From: CAYRTD01 sp964528675 | Lineage (GTDB): Bacteria; Bacteroidota; Bacteroidia; Bacteroidales; GCA-2748055 | Length of the DNA: 64,000 nt | Direction: 5' to 3' | Assembly: GCA_964528675.1 (NCBI GenBank) | Contig: CAZGTU010000003.1 | Coordinates: 58,965-122,964, forward strand | In this document: piece by piece, positions 34,237 through 43,137 of the stretch | How positions within the stretch are numbered: position 1 is the stretch's first letter | Layout: each line of letters starts with the position of its first letter | Made by a program: the position numbers and the translations under genes | The notes under the pieces: generated by a model | What the model was told of the DNA's origin: nothing | Database searches by the model: none | What the model saw: the letters and a program-made list of their open reading frames with translations, nothing else

Positions 34237-35124
34237 CTAATACTCCAAAAAAAGACGATAAAGGCCCTGCGACCTTAAGCTTTTTTCATTACTGAAGTAG
34301 AGAATATTATCCTTTACCACAGCTCCTTCCGTTTGTATACCAAAAAGATTGCCTAATCTTAACAGAAAAAGCTCTTCAAAACTATGGTCTGTGTGACGGT
34401 ATATTCTGATCCTGGGACTGAAAAACTGATAACCAATCAAAATCAGAAGTTTCTCTTCAGAAAGATAATCGGCAGCGGTTACCAGCATTCCGGGATGCAA
34501 TATGTTTGAAACTTCAAGATCATAATGTCCGGGAATTACGGGAAGCTTATAAACCCATGAGCTTTTATCTCTCCAGTTTTTGGTAAACAACCAGAGAGAA
34601 TCATTGATAAAGGCCATCGCTTCACAATCGAAAGGATTCCTGGTTTTGTTTTTAAATTCCGGCAATTTCTCTTTAAAGCTAAAACTAATTACCTCTGGGA
34701 CTGCAGGACTGAGATCCATTTCCTTTTCCGAAATGCGATAAATGACCATGGTATCTCTGTTCCCATTGTTATTACCGAAATCTCCGATAAAATAATATCC
34801 TGATCCCATGGTAATATCTTCCCAGTCGGCATTTTCTGCTTTCTCAAGCCTGATATTTTTCAGCTTGGAGGGATTTTCCGGTGAAAAAACATAGAGTATA
34901 GCTTCTCCCCCGCTGTCATTGAATGAAATAAGGCTATCCCTGAATATTTCCAGACCGGATGTTTCTTTAAGTTGATCGGCCAGATCTGTAATTCTTTCTT
35001 CTTTTGAAAGTGAGATATCAGATTGTTGAAAGGTTTTTACACTGCGACAGGAAACAAAAAAAGGCAGAATAGTCATTAAGAGCCATAATCTGCCTTTGAA
35101 TTTATAGGGTTGGATTAGTTTCAT
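34237..35124 (-). CDS. Beta-propeller-like lipoprotein of unknown function
   Basis: A 295-residue product with a lipobox (FFVSC, Cys26) and alternating strands such as FRDSLISFNDSGGEAILYVF, GSGYYFIGDFGNNNGNRD, NPFDCEAMAFINDSLWLFTKNW and LFGIQTEGAVVKDNILYFSNEK. The DCEAMAF/TEGA pattern resembles SdiA-regulated or esterase-like phytase-fold propellers that often sit beside phosphatase genes, but I cannot name a family with confidence. Its ATG overlaps the TAA of the alkaline phosphatase gene (TAATG), so the two are translationally coupled and may act together outside the cytoplasm. Confidence 0.65.
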   Translation of the reverse strand: MKLIQPYKFKGRLWLLMTILPFFVSCRSVKTFQQSDISLSKEERITDLADQLKETSGLEIFRDSLISFNDSGGEAILYVFSPENPSKLKNIRLEKAENADWEDITMGSGYYFIGDFGNNNGNRDTMVIYRISEKEMDLSPAVPEVISFSFKEKLPEFKNKTRNPFDCEAMAFINDSLWLFTKNWRDKSSWVYKLPVIPGHYDLEVSNILHPGMLVTAADYLSEEKLLILIGYQFFSPRIRIYRHTDHSFEELFLLRLGNLFGIQTEGAVVKDNILYFSNEKSLRSQGLYRLFLEY

Positions 35125-36221
35125 TAATTATCCGTAAAACCATATAATTTCATAAATCTGGAGAAGAAATCCGTATTATCCATTATTCCTGAAAAATGTT
35201 CTGCTCCCTCTCCATATGAGAAAACAGGCACCATAACGGCGCTATGTCCTCCGGTGGCAAAATCAGGAGCTGTAAAATGGTAATCGCCTTCCATAGAAAG
35301 TAAATTGAGTCCGCCGGTTTCATGATCGGAAGTTACAACAACCAGTGTTCTGGGATTATTCTTTGCGAAATCCACGGCAACTCTCACCGCATTGTCAAAA
35401 TCAATGGTTTCCGATACCACATAATCAATGTCATTGGCATGACCGCCCCAATCAATCTGGGAACCTTCGACCATAAGGAAAAAACCATCTTCATTTCTGC
35501 TGAGGATGTCAAGCGCTTTACCTGTAGCCAATGGAAGCATATCTCCTCTTCCTTCGGCTGCCGGGGGAAGATGACCTTCATCCAGAAGACCGGCAAGTTT
35601 ATCAGCCTGGGAGGCTTCAACTTCTTCAATGGTCCTTACAACACTGTATCCTTTTTCCTCAAGCAATTCCACCAAATTCTGACCGTCTTCCCTGCTGGCA
35701 AAATGATTCCAGCCACCTCCTATGAAAACTTCAATTTCAGTATCCAGGAAATCTGCAGCAATAGCTTCATAATTATTTCTGCTTTCTTCATGGGCAATAA
35801 AAGAAGCCGGAGTAGCATGTGTAATTGAAGATGTAGAAACTAAACCAGTGGAAAGCCCATAATCTTCAGCATATTCAAGCACAGTCTTCAGCACGTTACC
35901 TGTTGTATCCTGTCCTATAACCCCATTGGCGGTCTTGGTTCCTGTTGCCAGAGCGGTTCCTCCTGCTGCCGAATCGGTGATTTTGTGTGTTAATGAATTT
36001 GTTTTGCTTAAACCGACATATTCGGCTATCTCCATTGCTAATTTTTCATCAGCATGCTCAATGGCAGCATGCACCTGTGCTACTCCCATCCCATCTCCGA
36101 TGAGGAAAATAATATTTTTCACTCCTGTTTCATCAGAAGACGGACCTTCTGCGTTTTTACAGGAAAACAAAAAGCTTAAAGCAAAAACGATAACGAATAA
36201 TTGAATAAAATTCTTTTTCAT
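35124..36221 (-). CDS. phoA: Alkaline phosphatase, lipoprotein
   Basis: A 365-residue PhoA-superfamily phosphomonoesterase. Visible motifs are IFLIGDGMGVAQVHA (metal Asp), KITDSAAGGTALATGTKTANG (Asp-Ser-Ala, the phosphorylated Ser), HATPASFIAHEESR (His), VEGSQIDWGGHANDID (Asp/His) and VVVTSDHETGG (Asp-His). A lipobox FLFSC near residue 21 suggests membrane anchoring outside the cytoplasm, where it would release phosphate. It shares TAATG start/stop overlaps with the genes before and after it. The family's usual length is 400-550, so this is a compact version. Confidence 0.92.
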   Translation of the reverse strand: MKKNFIQLFVIVFALSFLFSCKNAEGPSSDETGVKNIIFLIGDGMGVAQVHAAIEHADEKLAMEIAEYVGLSKTNSLTHKITDSAAGGTALATGTKTANGVIGQDTTGNVLKTVLEYAEDYGLSTGLVSTSSITHATPASFIAHEESRNNYEAIAADFLDTEIEVFIGGGWNHFASREDGQNLVELLEEKGYSVVRTIEEVEASQADKLAGLLDEGHLPPAAEGRGDMLPLATGKALDILSRNEDGFFLMVEGSQIDWGGHANDIDYVVSETIDFDNAVRVAVDFAKNNPRTLVVVTSDHETGGLNLLSMEGDYHFTAPDFATGGHSAVMVPVFSYGEGAEHFSGIMDNTDFFSRFMKLYGFTDN

Positions 36222-36463
36222 TATTTAATAAATTTTACATAAATGATAGTAAAAAACCACCAGATTAATCTTAAAAATACAAGTATAATATAAAAAACGA
36301 ATGTCAATGCTAAGACAACATGAAGTTGTGTTAAAATTTCCTTAAAGGGATGATGATAACGAATTATTGAGTAAACATTGAAAAGAAAAGCAGCAATAAA
36401 ACTAATAATCAAAAAAGTCAATTCTCTCTTTTTCCATTCTGCTTTTATGGTAGTATCTCTCAT
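36221..36463 (-). CDS. Small two-segment membrane protein
   Basis: I start this at the ATG at 36463 (MRDTTIKAEWKKRE), because a longer frame from 36544 would overlap the end of the oxidoreductase gene and its first 27 residues look non-coding. The 80-residue product has two hydrophobic segments (FLIISFIAAFLFNVYSII and VVLALTFVFYIILVFLRLIWWFF) and no other motif. Its TAA overlaps the alkaline phosphatase ATG, which argues for real translation. Function unknown. Confidence 0.6.
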   Translation of the reverse strand: MRDTTIKAEWKKRELTFLIISFIAAFLFNVYSIIRYHHPFKEILTQLHVVLALTFVFYIILVFLRLIWWFFTIIYVKFIK

Positions 36464-36512
36464 ACAAAAAATTTTATCTAAAGAATTAAGTTTAATTTCG
36501 ACTTTTACTGAA

Positions 36513-37766
36513 TTAATATTCAAGCCCTTTTGGCCAGTAAACAATTTTATTATCCATCATAGCTTCAAAAGCCATGGTTGAGGCAATTGCAGAGTAGAAG
36601 CCCTGTTTGGTCAGCTCGGAATCGACATAATTATCACGGACAAAACTGATAAAGGCTTCAAGCATCATTCTGCTGCCGTCATCATCGAGATCTTCATAAA
36701 TGTAATCTCCTTTTGTACTTTCTGCAGTTTCAGGAACCCAGCTTGCGCCACCTATGGGAACAGCATCAAAAAACTGATGCTCCAGGTGATTGATCAACTG
36801 AAGGACAGCGGGAGCAGGAGGAGGAAATTCCTCGAACATCTTGCCTTTTTCAAGTTCCATAGTCCCCAGATTACCCATGATCTGTTCTTCCAAACCGTAA
36901 TGTTTATTGGAGATATTAGAATCATAAACGAGATGAGTACCACCCGGATATTTATAAACCATGCTAATATTATCGAACACCTCCCGGCCATCTTTCCAGT
37001 AATTGATACTTCCTGAACCCGAAACATACTCAGGTACTTCACCAAGTATCTGATTCGCTACCTGCACCTGGTGAGAAGCCAGTTCTGTAACCAGGCCAAG
37101 GGAATAATCATGGTAAAGCCTCCAGTTGATCTTCCTCTCTAACTCAGGTGAAGGAACCTGTCTTCTCCAATCATTATTCCGGTGCCAGAAAGCACGGATA
37201 TGAGTAATGTCTCCAAGTTTACCTTCATTGATCGCCTTGTATGCTTTCTGATACTTAAGGTTAAACATCCGCTGGTGGCCCGGCATCAGGATTTTGCCAC
37301 TTCGTTTATGTGCCCTGGCCATTTCATTGGCCTCTTCATAGGTTTTTGCCAGCGACTTTTCGCAAAAAACATGAATTCCGGCATCAAGCGCATCCACTGC
37401 CATGCGTGCATGTTCAAAAAGAGGAGTCGCTATAATAACTGCATCCATATCCTCTTTTTCGAGCATTTCCTTATAATTTTCATAACCCCTTGCCTGCGGA
37501 CCTATCATCTTTTGTGCCTTCAGGTAATTTGGCTTATAATTATCACAAAAGCAAGTGACCTCAAGTCCGGGTATTTCAAGTAAATGCAATAACAGATATT
37601 GTCCGCGGGAACCAGGTCCGATTATACCCAATTTTACGATTTTCTCTGTATCCTGGGCATTCACTCTTTCCAGCCATGGCATCTGACTTGCAACCATAGA
37701 TGCTCCGGCCAGCATCGAAAATGTTCTGATAAAATCTCTTCTGTTGGTTTTCATCCCTTTTGTCAT
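36513..37766 (-). CDS. Gfo/Idh/MocA family oxidoreductase with twin-arginine signal
   Basis: A 417-residue NAD(P)-dependent sugar or glycoside oxidoreductase. The N-terminus carries NRRDFIRTFSMLAGASM, a twin-arginine signal, so the folded enzyme with its cofactor is likely exported. The Rossmann motif is KLGIIGPGSRGQYLLLHL; FCEKSLAKTYEEANEMARAH holds the conserved catalytic-region Lys, and the C-terminal half is the usual beta-sheet substrate domain. It starts 6 bp after apbE. The start could also be the ATG at 37754 (MKTNRRDF). The substrate is unknown; exported Bacteroidota members act on glycans. Confidence 0.88.
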   Translation of the reverse strand: MTKGMKTNRRDFIRTFSMLAGASMVASQMPWLERVNAQDTEKIVKLGIIGPGSRGQYLLLHLLEIPGLEVTCFCDNYKPNYLKAQKMIGPQARGYENYKEMLEKEDMDAVIIATPLFEHARMAVDALDAGIHVFCEKSLAKTYEEANEMARAHKRSGKILMPGHQRMFNLKYQKAYKAINEGKLGDITHIRAFWHRNNDWRRQVPSPELERKINWRLYHDYSLGLVTELASHQVQVANQILGEVPEYVSGSGSINYWKDGREVFDNISMVYKYPGGTHLVYDSNISNKHYGLEEQIMGNLGTMELEKGKMFEEFPPPAPAVLQLINHLEHQFFDAVPIGGASWVPETAESTKGDYIYEDLDDDGSRMMLEAFISFVRDNYVDSELTKQGFYSAIASTMAFEAMMDNKIVYWPKGLEY

Positions 37767-37771
37767 GTCTG

Positions 37772-38665
37772 CTAATTAATTTGAGATATTAAGGTTTTGT
37801 TTTCTGCTGCTGAATAGACTAATTCAATGGCCTTATATTGCGGAAAATTATTCATTATTTCCATTTTTTCCTCATGGTTTGCTACAAACAGGGCAGTTGA
37901 TAATATTTCCGTTTCTAATGCTGAAGTGCCTTTTACACTTACCACTGCCCTTCGATCTTCGAATTTTCCTGTATCCGGATTAAAAATATGTCCTTTTTCA
38001 GTTTTGGATCTGTTGCTCACAGTGTTTCCGGAGGTTGAGACACAACCATCATTAATCTCAAAGGACCAGGCATTGCTTCTCTCATCTACCAGATCGCGTA
38101 TACCTATCTTCCAGCAATCCCCCGCAGGATGTTTTCCCAGGGTCATCACGGAACTGTCCCCAAAACTAATAAAGGCATTTTTAATATTATATGATAAAAG
38201 AACTTTTTTGAGAAAATCAAGCGCATATCCTTTTCCAAAAGCGCCCGGATCAAGTTTAATACCGGCAGCTTTAAAAGCAATGGTCCTGCCATCATGATTC
38301 AGTTCTATTCTTTCGCGAATATCGGTTTTGTGAATAACCTGAATTTCGTCACTATTATTATCGAACAACTCTTTTTTTATTAATCCGAGGCTTGGATCAA
38401 AATACCCCCTGGTAAGTTTATAGTATTTCATTAATGAAGATACCAGGTTAAAACATTCTTCCGATGTTTCCCACGGCCCAAGGGGAGCATTTTGATTAAT
38501 CCTGGAAAATTCCGAATCCTCAATGTAAATCGAGAGCATTTTTTCCTGCTCGTTCAGTCTCTCTCTAACTACCTCAAAGACCTGGTCGGCTGTTTCATTC
38601 TCTATTTCAGGCAACACCATCTCCAGCCTGGTACCCATTGCAAATAAACTTCTGTAAGCGATCAT
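37772..38665 (-). CDS. apbE: FAD:protein FMN transferase
   Basis: The enzyme attaches FMN covalently to threonines of target proteins such as NqrB/RnfG. The 297-residue chain has AMGTRLEMVLPE at its start, YFDPSLGLIKKELF, GIKLDPGAFGKGYALDFLKK and the GCVSTSGNTVSNRS region with the FAD/Mg-binding residues. Most Bacteroidota ApbE proteins carry an N-terminal signal or lipobox; here the frame begins directly at the conserved domain (MIAYRSLFAMGT), so export is not apparent. It is the first gene of the minus-strand run that continues to queE. No nqr or rnf target is in the window. Confidence 0.85.
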   Translation of the reverse strand: MIAYRSLFAMGTRLEMVLPEIENETADQVFEVVRERLNEQEKMLSIYIEDSEFSRINQNAPLGPWETSEECFNLVSSLMKYYKLTRGYFDPSLGLIKKELFDNNSDEIQVIHKTDIRERIELNHDGRTIAFKAAGIKLDPGAFGKGYALDFLKKVLLSYNIKNAFISFGDSSVMTLGKHPAGDCWKIGIRDLVDERSNAWSFEINDGCVSTSGNTVSNRSKTEKGHIFNPDTGKFEDRRAVVSVKGTSALETEILSTALFVANHEEKMEIMNNFPQYKAIELVYSAAENKTLISQIN

Positions 38666-38805
38666 TATTTATTTAATAAAACATTTTTCCATATAAAGGA
38701 GTTCGCTCTAAAAAATTCTTTTTACAGCAGACTCCTTAATAAAGACGCAAAAAACGTTCCGGTTTTTTCTATCTTTAACGCGGCAATAAAAATAGTAAAA
38801 AAATT

Positions 38806-39855
38806 ATGAGTAATTCTATCAAAACAGGACTCGCTTCTTATGGAATGTCCTCAATCGTTTTTCACGGACCACTATTAAAAACAAATTCAGCTTTTGAAGT
38901 CACAAAAATTGTTGAGAGACACAGGCAGAATTCAAGGAAATCATTTCCGAAAGCAGAAATTGTAAAAGATTTCAAAGATCTGTGCAACGATAATGAAATC
39001 GAACTTATTATTGTAACAACTCCCGATCACCTGCATTTCCCTTTTGCGAAAATGGCACTGGAGTCGGGAAAACATGTTGTGGTTGAAAAACCTTTCACAC
39101 AAAGCTATGAACAGGCAGTGGAACTCATCGAGCTGGCCGAAAAAAAGCAACTTTTACTTTCTGTATTTCAAAATCGCAGATGGGACGGAGATTTCCTTAC
39201 CGTCCGGGAAATAATCAAAAAAGAAATGCTGGGTCGGCTGGTGGATTATGAGGCTCATTTCGATCGATACCGGAACTTTATTCAGGAAGGTACATGGAAA
39301 GAGTCATCCGAATTCGGAGCAGGTATACTTTTTAATCTGGGTTCTCATATGATAGACCAGGCGCTGGTATTATTCGGAATGCCGAAATCAGTGTATGCCG
39401 ATTTGAGAATATTACGTGATGATGGCGATGTAAACGACAGTTTTGATGTTCTTCTTCGTTATGATCATATCAAAGTAATGGTAAGGGGAAGTTACCTTGT
39501 TCGAGAACCGGGCCCCCGCTATATTCTCCACGGAACGGAAGGTTCTTTTCTGAAATGGGGGATCGATCCGCAGGAACAGGATCTCAAAGATGGTTACCTT
39601 CCGGGCTTTGAGGGCTGGGGAGAGGAAGATCCTGAAGAATGGGGTTTACTGAATACCAACGTGAATGGCATTCATTATGAAGGAAACATTGAGACCATTC
39701 CCGGAAACTATCCTGCTTTTTATGAAAACATTCACCACTGCCTCCGCAATAATACCAAACCGAAAGTTACAGCTCAAGAAGCAGCTAATGTGATTAAGAT
39801 TATTGAAGCTGCGAGGAGGAGTTTTGATGAGAAGAGGGAGGTGGGGGTTGGTTGA
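38806..39855 (+). CDS. Gfo/Idh/MocA family oxidoreductase (cytoplasmic)
   Basis: A 349-residue NAD(P)-dependent oxidoreductase without a signal peptide. The N-terminal Rossmann domain is followed by IVTTPDHLHFPFAKMAL and VVVEKPFTQSYEQAVEL (catalytic-region Glu-Lys-Pro), then the C-terminal domain with FGAGILFNLGSHMIDQAL (catalytic His region). The glycine-rich loop (LASYGMSSIVFHGP) is close to YdgJ/YhhX-type scyllo-inositol or sugar dehydrogenases. It is divergent from apbE. Its TGA stop is followed directly by the TAGACCAT word of the repeat at 39856. Substrate undetermined. Confidence 0.88.
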   Translation: MSNSIKTGLASYGMSSIVFHGPLLKTNSAFEVTKIVERHRQNSRKSFPKAEIVKDFKDLCNDNEIELIIVTTPDHLHFPFAKMALESGKHVVVEKPFTQSYEQAVELIELAEKKQLLLSVFQNRRWDGDFLTVREIIKKEMLGRLVDYEAHFDRYRNFIQEGTWKESSEFGAGILFNLGSHMIDQALVLFGMPKSVYADLRILRDDGDVNDSFDVLLRYDHIKVMVRGSYLVREPGPRYILHGTEGSFLKWGIDPQEQDLKDGYLPGFEGWGEEDPEEWGLLNTNVNGIHYEGNIETIPGNYPAFYENIHHCLRNNTKPKVTAQEAANVIKIIEAARRSFDEKREVGVG

Positions 39856-39965
39856 TAGACCATGCCTGCCCGCCGAACATTAGCCAGCGCGTCGGCAGGC
39901 GGGGACGATAGACCATACCTGCCCGCCGACGCGCAGGCCAGGGCGTTGGCAGGCGGGGACCATGG
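39856..39965. repeat. Composite repeat with palindrome copies C and D in tandem
   Basis: Two copies follow one another: TAGACCA then TGCCTGCCCGCCGAAC ... GTCGGCAGGCGGGG (39863-39904), then GATAGACCA and TACCTGCCCGCCGACGC ... GTTGGCAGGCGGGG (39916-39958), ending in ACCATGG. The arms pair imperfectly with G-T wobbles. The repeat begins directly at the stop codon of the oxidoreductase gene. Confidence 0.85.
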
Positions 39966-39984
39966 AGGCTAAGTTATAGAATAA

Positions 39985-40080
39985 TGCAGGTTAGAAAAAC
40001 TTGACATTGAAAATTTTCTGAAGGAATTAAAGGGAAAGACCTCTGCTGTGTTTCGTGAGAAATTCAGCGCATTCAAATAA
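39985..40080 (+). pseudogene. Possible 3' remnant of a coding gene
   Basis: A start-less frame between two stops reads CRLEKLDIENFLKELKGKTS then AVFREKFSAFK and ends in TAA. The composition is protein-like, but it is only 31 codons long and I recognise no family. It lies just after the repeat pair, which may have replaced the 5' part. The rest of the gap up to 40151 shows nothing further. Confidence 0.25.
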
Positions 40081-40151
40081 CATTTACCAACTTATAATGT
40101 AACATATTTGCAATGTATCATAGACCAAATTAAGATGATAGGAAAGCTCTT

Positions 40152-41531
40152 TTACCTTATCAGCGCTATCCAATGACCTTTGCCTGGAGATTTGAGGCTT
40201 ACGGTGGCTTTCTCCAGATTTTCCTGCACCTGCCAGTCGGTGTCGAGAACATTCAGCCAGGTGAGAACAGGATCTCCTTTAAAATTAGTTAGATCAAGGC
40301 TTACTTCGCCCCCATCGGGAAAATAAACGGCATATTCAATGTTCTCCATAGCTCTGCAATATGCTTCACCCCCTTCCCTTTCGGAAAGAAGGTCATTTGC
40401 GGGTCTTCCTTCAAAAAAGATCATTTTATCTGTCAACTCCCGCATGGAGCTTATAACAGAAACGGCAATGTCATTTAAGCCCTGACCTGAGGTGGGACGA
40501 TGAAACCTTGCCGATGCACATCCCATGAAGACATTCTGAACAAAATTTTCTATGGCGTCCCGGGTGGTTTTGTGCTTTCCACCGTCATTTCCATAGATCT
40601 TAACATTATTTGCCGGCCTTTTGACCCCCATTTTTTCGAGACGTGCAAGCTGGGCAATGCCATTATTCCAGTGTTCATCGGATGATTTGTGATTATTCTG
40701 TGATATATCGACAAAAGTGAAAATCTCCGGATTATCAAAAGTTTCTGCATGAAATGCGTGACTGAGATCATGTGGATCCCACATCTCTGTGGTATGAATA
40801 GTCTTGCCTTCTTCCCTGGCTTTTTTACGTATATAATTAGCCCAAAACTTACCCCAGTCGGATGTTACAGAAGTTTCATTATCCATACAATAAAGAACAT
40901 GGTCATAATTCAACGAATAGGAAAGTAGTTTATCCACAAACTTCTGCTGATACCATAAGACAGGTGCAATGGCCATCTGTGAAGGCACTGACCGGAAAAA
41001 GTTGTTCTCCGTGAATACGGGATGCGTTTTTACTGTATCTGATAGTTTGGATCTGCGAATATTGTAATTGATATTATTCACCGGATTGTAAGGATTGGCA
41101 TCCCAGTTATCGCGATAAAAGTCGAAGGTGGCCCATATTTCAATCTGAACAAATATTTGTCTTTCTCCGGTTTCCTGAAGGAATTTTGAAAAACGATTCC
41201 AGTATTCATTATTCCATTCACTCAAATTATAAAGACCATTTTCAGTTTTAGCGAAAGGCCACAGATTTCCCTTATCACGTGATGACATTGTATTTCTTAC
41301 ATAATTTCCGCCGGCTGCTTTCAACCTGTCAAGCTGGGCTTCAAGCTTTGTCATCTGAAATAAATTGTCTTCATCCGAACCCCCGAGCAATAATATATTC
41401 TCATTGCCATAACTCCAGTAAGCCGGATGACTTTCACTCATATCAATGAAGGCTATTTGATTGTGACTTTCTGTATTTCTCTCTGAGCAGGAGAATAGGA
41501 TCAGAAGAATTAGAATTAAGAAAATTCTCAT
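40152..41531 (-). CDS. Putative glycoside hydrolase-like (TIM-barrel) lipoprotein
   Basis: A 459-residue product with a lipobox (ILFSC, Cys15). The central region looks like a (beta/alpha)8 barrel: RLKAAGGNYVRNTMSSRD, FVQIEIWATFDFYRDNW, VLYCMDNETSVTSDWGKFWANYI (an NE pair, as in clan A acid/base Glu) and TTEMWDPHDLSHAFH. The last about 75 residues form a small beta domain (YFPDGGEVSLDLTNFKGDPVLTWLN) like the putative collagen-binding C-terminal domain that follows such barrels. This matches uncharacterised Bacteroidota glycosidase-like proteins (DUF4038/DUF6298 type). The substrate is unknown. A DUF1080 gene lies upstream on the same strand but has its own terminator. Confidence 0.65.
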   Translation of the reverse strand: MRIFLILILLILFSCSERNTESHNQIAFIDMSESHPAYWSYGNENILLLGGSDEDNLFQMTKLEAQLDRLKAAGGNYVRNTMSSRDKGNLWPFAKTENGLYNLSEWNNEYWNRFSKFLQETGERQIFVQIEIWATFDFYRDNWDANPYNPVNNINYNIRRSKLSDTVKTHPVFTENNFFRSVPSQMAIAPVLWYQQKFVDKLLSYSLNYDHVLYCMDNETSVTSDWGKFWANYIRKKAREEGKTIHTTEMWDPHDLSHAFHAETFDNPEIFTFVDISQNNHKSSDEHWNNGIAQLARLEKMGVKRPANNVKIYGNDGGKHKTTRDAIENFVQNVFMGCASARFHRPTSGQGLNDIAVSVISSMRELTDKMIFFEGRPANDLLSEREGGEAYCRAMENIEYAVYFPDGGEVSLDLTNFKGDPVLTWLNVLDTDWQVQENLEKATVSLKSPGKGHWIALIR

Positions 41532-41626
41532 GGTTTACTGATGTATTTTTATGAATAAAAGATTGTCACAAATTACCAAAAAATAAATTTTCAGAAGAAA
41601 CTCAAGGTTGAATCCTTATTTAAAAA

Positions 41627-41664
41627 AAAATCGACACCTGTGTTTTTTCCAGGTTGTCGATTTT
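41627..41664 (-). terminator. Rho-independent terminator of the DUF1080 gene
   Basis: On the minus strand AAAATCGACAACCTG pairs with CAGGTGTCGATTTT (one bulged base) across an 9-nt loop and is followed by a T-rich run. It lies 20 bp after the stop of the DUF1080 gene. Confidence 0.85.
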
Positions 41665-41684
41665 ATTTAGTCACTTGTGGTGTT

Positions 41685-43061
41685 TTATTTATTGATTTCC
41701 AGTATCTTAATACTCCTGAAAGAAACTCTGTCACCATGATCCTGCAAAAGTATATGTCCTTCTTCAGCTTCACCAAAATTTTCCCAATCAGCATATTTGC
41801 TTTCTTTCACCAGCTTACGAAATTCATCGCTTCCCCTTTCATATTCCAGTACTTTAAAGCCATTCAGCCAATGCTCAACGTGCATCCCATCGGAAACCAG
41901 CCTGACGTTATTCCACATTCCTACTCCATTCCTCCTTTTATTTTCCGCTTTTATCAGATCATAGAGAGAAGCAAGCGTGCGACTTCCGGGATGATTTCCA
42001 AGTTTGGCATCCGGATGGTTAAAGTCATCAAGAATCTGGTATTCGAGTCCTATAGCTGAACCACCGGTTTTTTCTTTTTCTGTAACAAAATATTTGATGC
42101 CGGAGTTAGCCCCTTCTGTATATTTTACCTGTAAACGTAAATCAAAATCTGAATATTCGTCAACGGTTACTATGTCTCCCCCATGCTGAGATTCGGCACC
42201 ACCGGATTCAACTACGGTTAATACTCCATCTTCAATAATCCATCCAAACTCCGGGAATTCTTCACCATGAGCTTTTCTCCATCCTTCAGAGCTTTCACCG
42301 TCAAACAGGAGTTTCCATCCTTTTTCTTTCTCATTTTCTGTTAATTCATTGATCAGGTAAGATCTCTCCAGTGCAGGTGTTTCCTGGCTGTATTGATCAA
42401 GATTTTCAGTCAGAATCCGGATATTTTTCCACATAATCTGCTCACCGATCTTGGCAGAATCACGAATGGAGTGAACCTGCAGGGCAATAAAACCTGAATC
42501 GGTCTTTTCATCAACAAGGTTGGACACCGGAACATCATTCAACCAGGTTTTTATGCGATTTCCAATCACTTCAACCCTGAAATGATTCCAATCTCCGTTT
42601 TTGAACGCCTTTCTTGCTTCTTCATTTTCCGGTGCATTAAGAGGATAAAGCCAGCCACGCCGGGCTTCATCATAAATACCCCCTGTAAAAGCCCGGTCGG
42701 ATGGATCAATCTCTACCTGGTAACCATGTACACGTCCATTCCGGTAATCAGGATCAGAATTGGATCGAATTTGCACTCCTGAATTCATATCAGGTGCAAC
42801 TTTGAATTCAAGTTCAAGAATAAAATCGCTGTAATTGTCTTCAGTGCAAAGGAAACTATTAGGGGTATCCCATACTGTTGTACCGACAATCAGCGAGTCT
42901 TTTGCTTCAAACAGGGCCTCGCCTCCTCTCTGGACAAATCCGTTGAGATTTTCACCGTTATAGAGATATTGCCAGTCCGGCCCGGAAGTTTTTTTCGTGT
43001 CCGCACACGACATAATTGCTAAAAAAGCAAATGATGCTAAAAATAAAATACTTTTTTTCAT
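41685..43061 (-). CDS. Lipoprotein with two DUF1080 (3-keto-glucoside hydrolase-type) domains
   Basis: A 458-residue exported protein with a lipobox (IMSCAD). It carries two concanavalin-fold DUF1080 domains, about residues 28-220 and 243-456. The first has YLYNGENLNGFVQRGGEALFEAKD, SDFILELEFKVAPDMNSGVQIRS and HGYQVEIDP; the second has LLFDGESSEGWRKA, SDFDLRLQVKYTEGANSGIKYFV and LEYQILDDFNHPDA. DUF1080 proteins include 3-keto-disaccharide hydrolases that work with Gfo/Idh/MocA glycoside oxidoreductases, two of which are encoded 4-6 kb away. This gives a possible oxidise-then-cleave route for disaccharides, which is inference. Confidence 0.88.
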   Translation of the reverse strand: MKKSILFLASFAFLAIMSCADTKKTSGPDWQYLYNGENLNGFVQRGGEALFEAKDSLIVGTTVWDTPNSFLCTEDNYSDFILELEFKVAPDMNSGVQIRSNSDPDYRNGRVHGYQVEIDPSDRAFTGGIYDEARRGWLYPLNAPENEEARKAFKNGDWNHFRVEVIGNRIKTWLNDVPVSNLVDEKTDSGFIALQVHSIRDSAKIGEQIMWKNIRILTENLDQYSQETPALERSYLINELTENEKEKGWKLLFDGESSEGWRKAHGEEFPEFGWIIEDGVLTVVESGGAESQHGGDIVTVDEYSDFDLRLQVKYTEGANSGIKYFVTEKEKTGGSAIGLEYQILDDFNHPDAKLGNHPGSRTLASLYDLIKAENKRRNGVGMWNNVRLVSDGMHVEHWLNGFKVLEYERGSDEFRKLVKESKYADWENFGEAEEGHILLQDHGDRVSFRSIKILEINK

Positions 43062-43137
43062 TTTGATAGTTGTTTTTTTTATCCGTTTTTGGTATTACTT
43101 TCAGAGATCGAAAATTACAAAAAATCTGTTTTATTCG

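Noticed and set aside
38770..38777. TATCTTTA as promoter of the cytoplasmic oxidoreductase gene
   Set aside because: It misses the final G of TAnnTTTG and no TTG lies at the right spacing.
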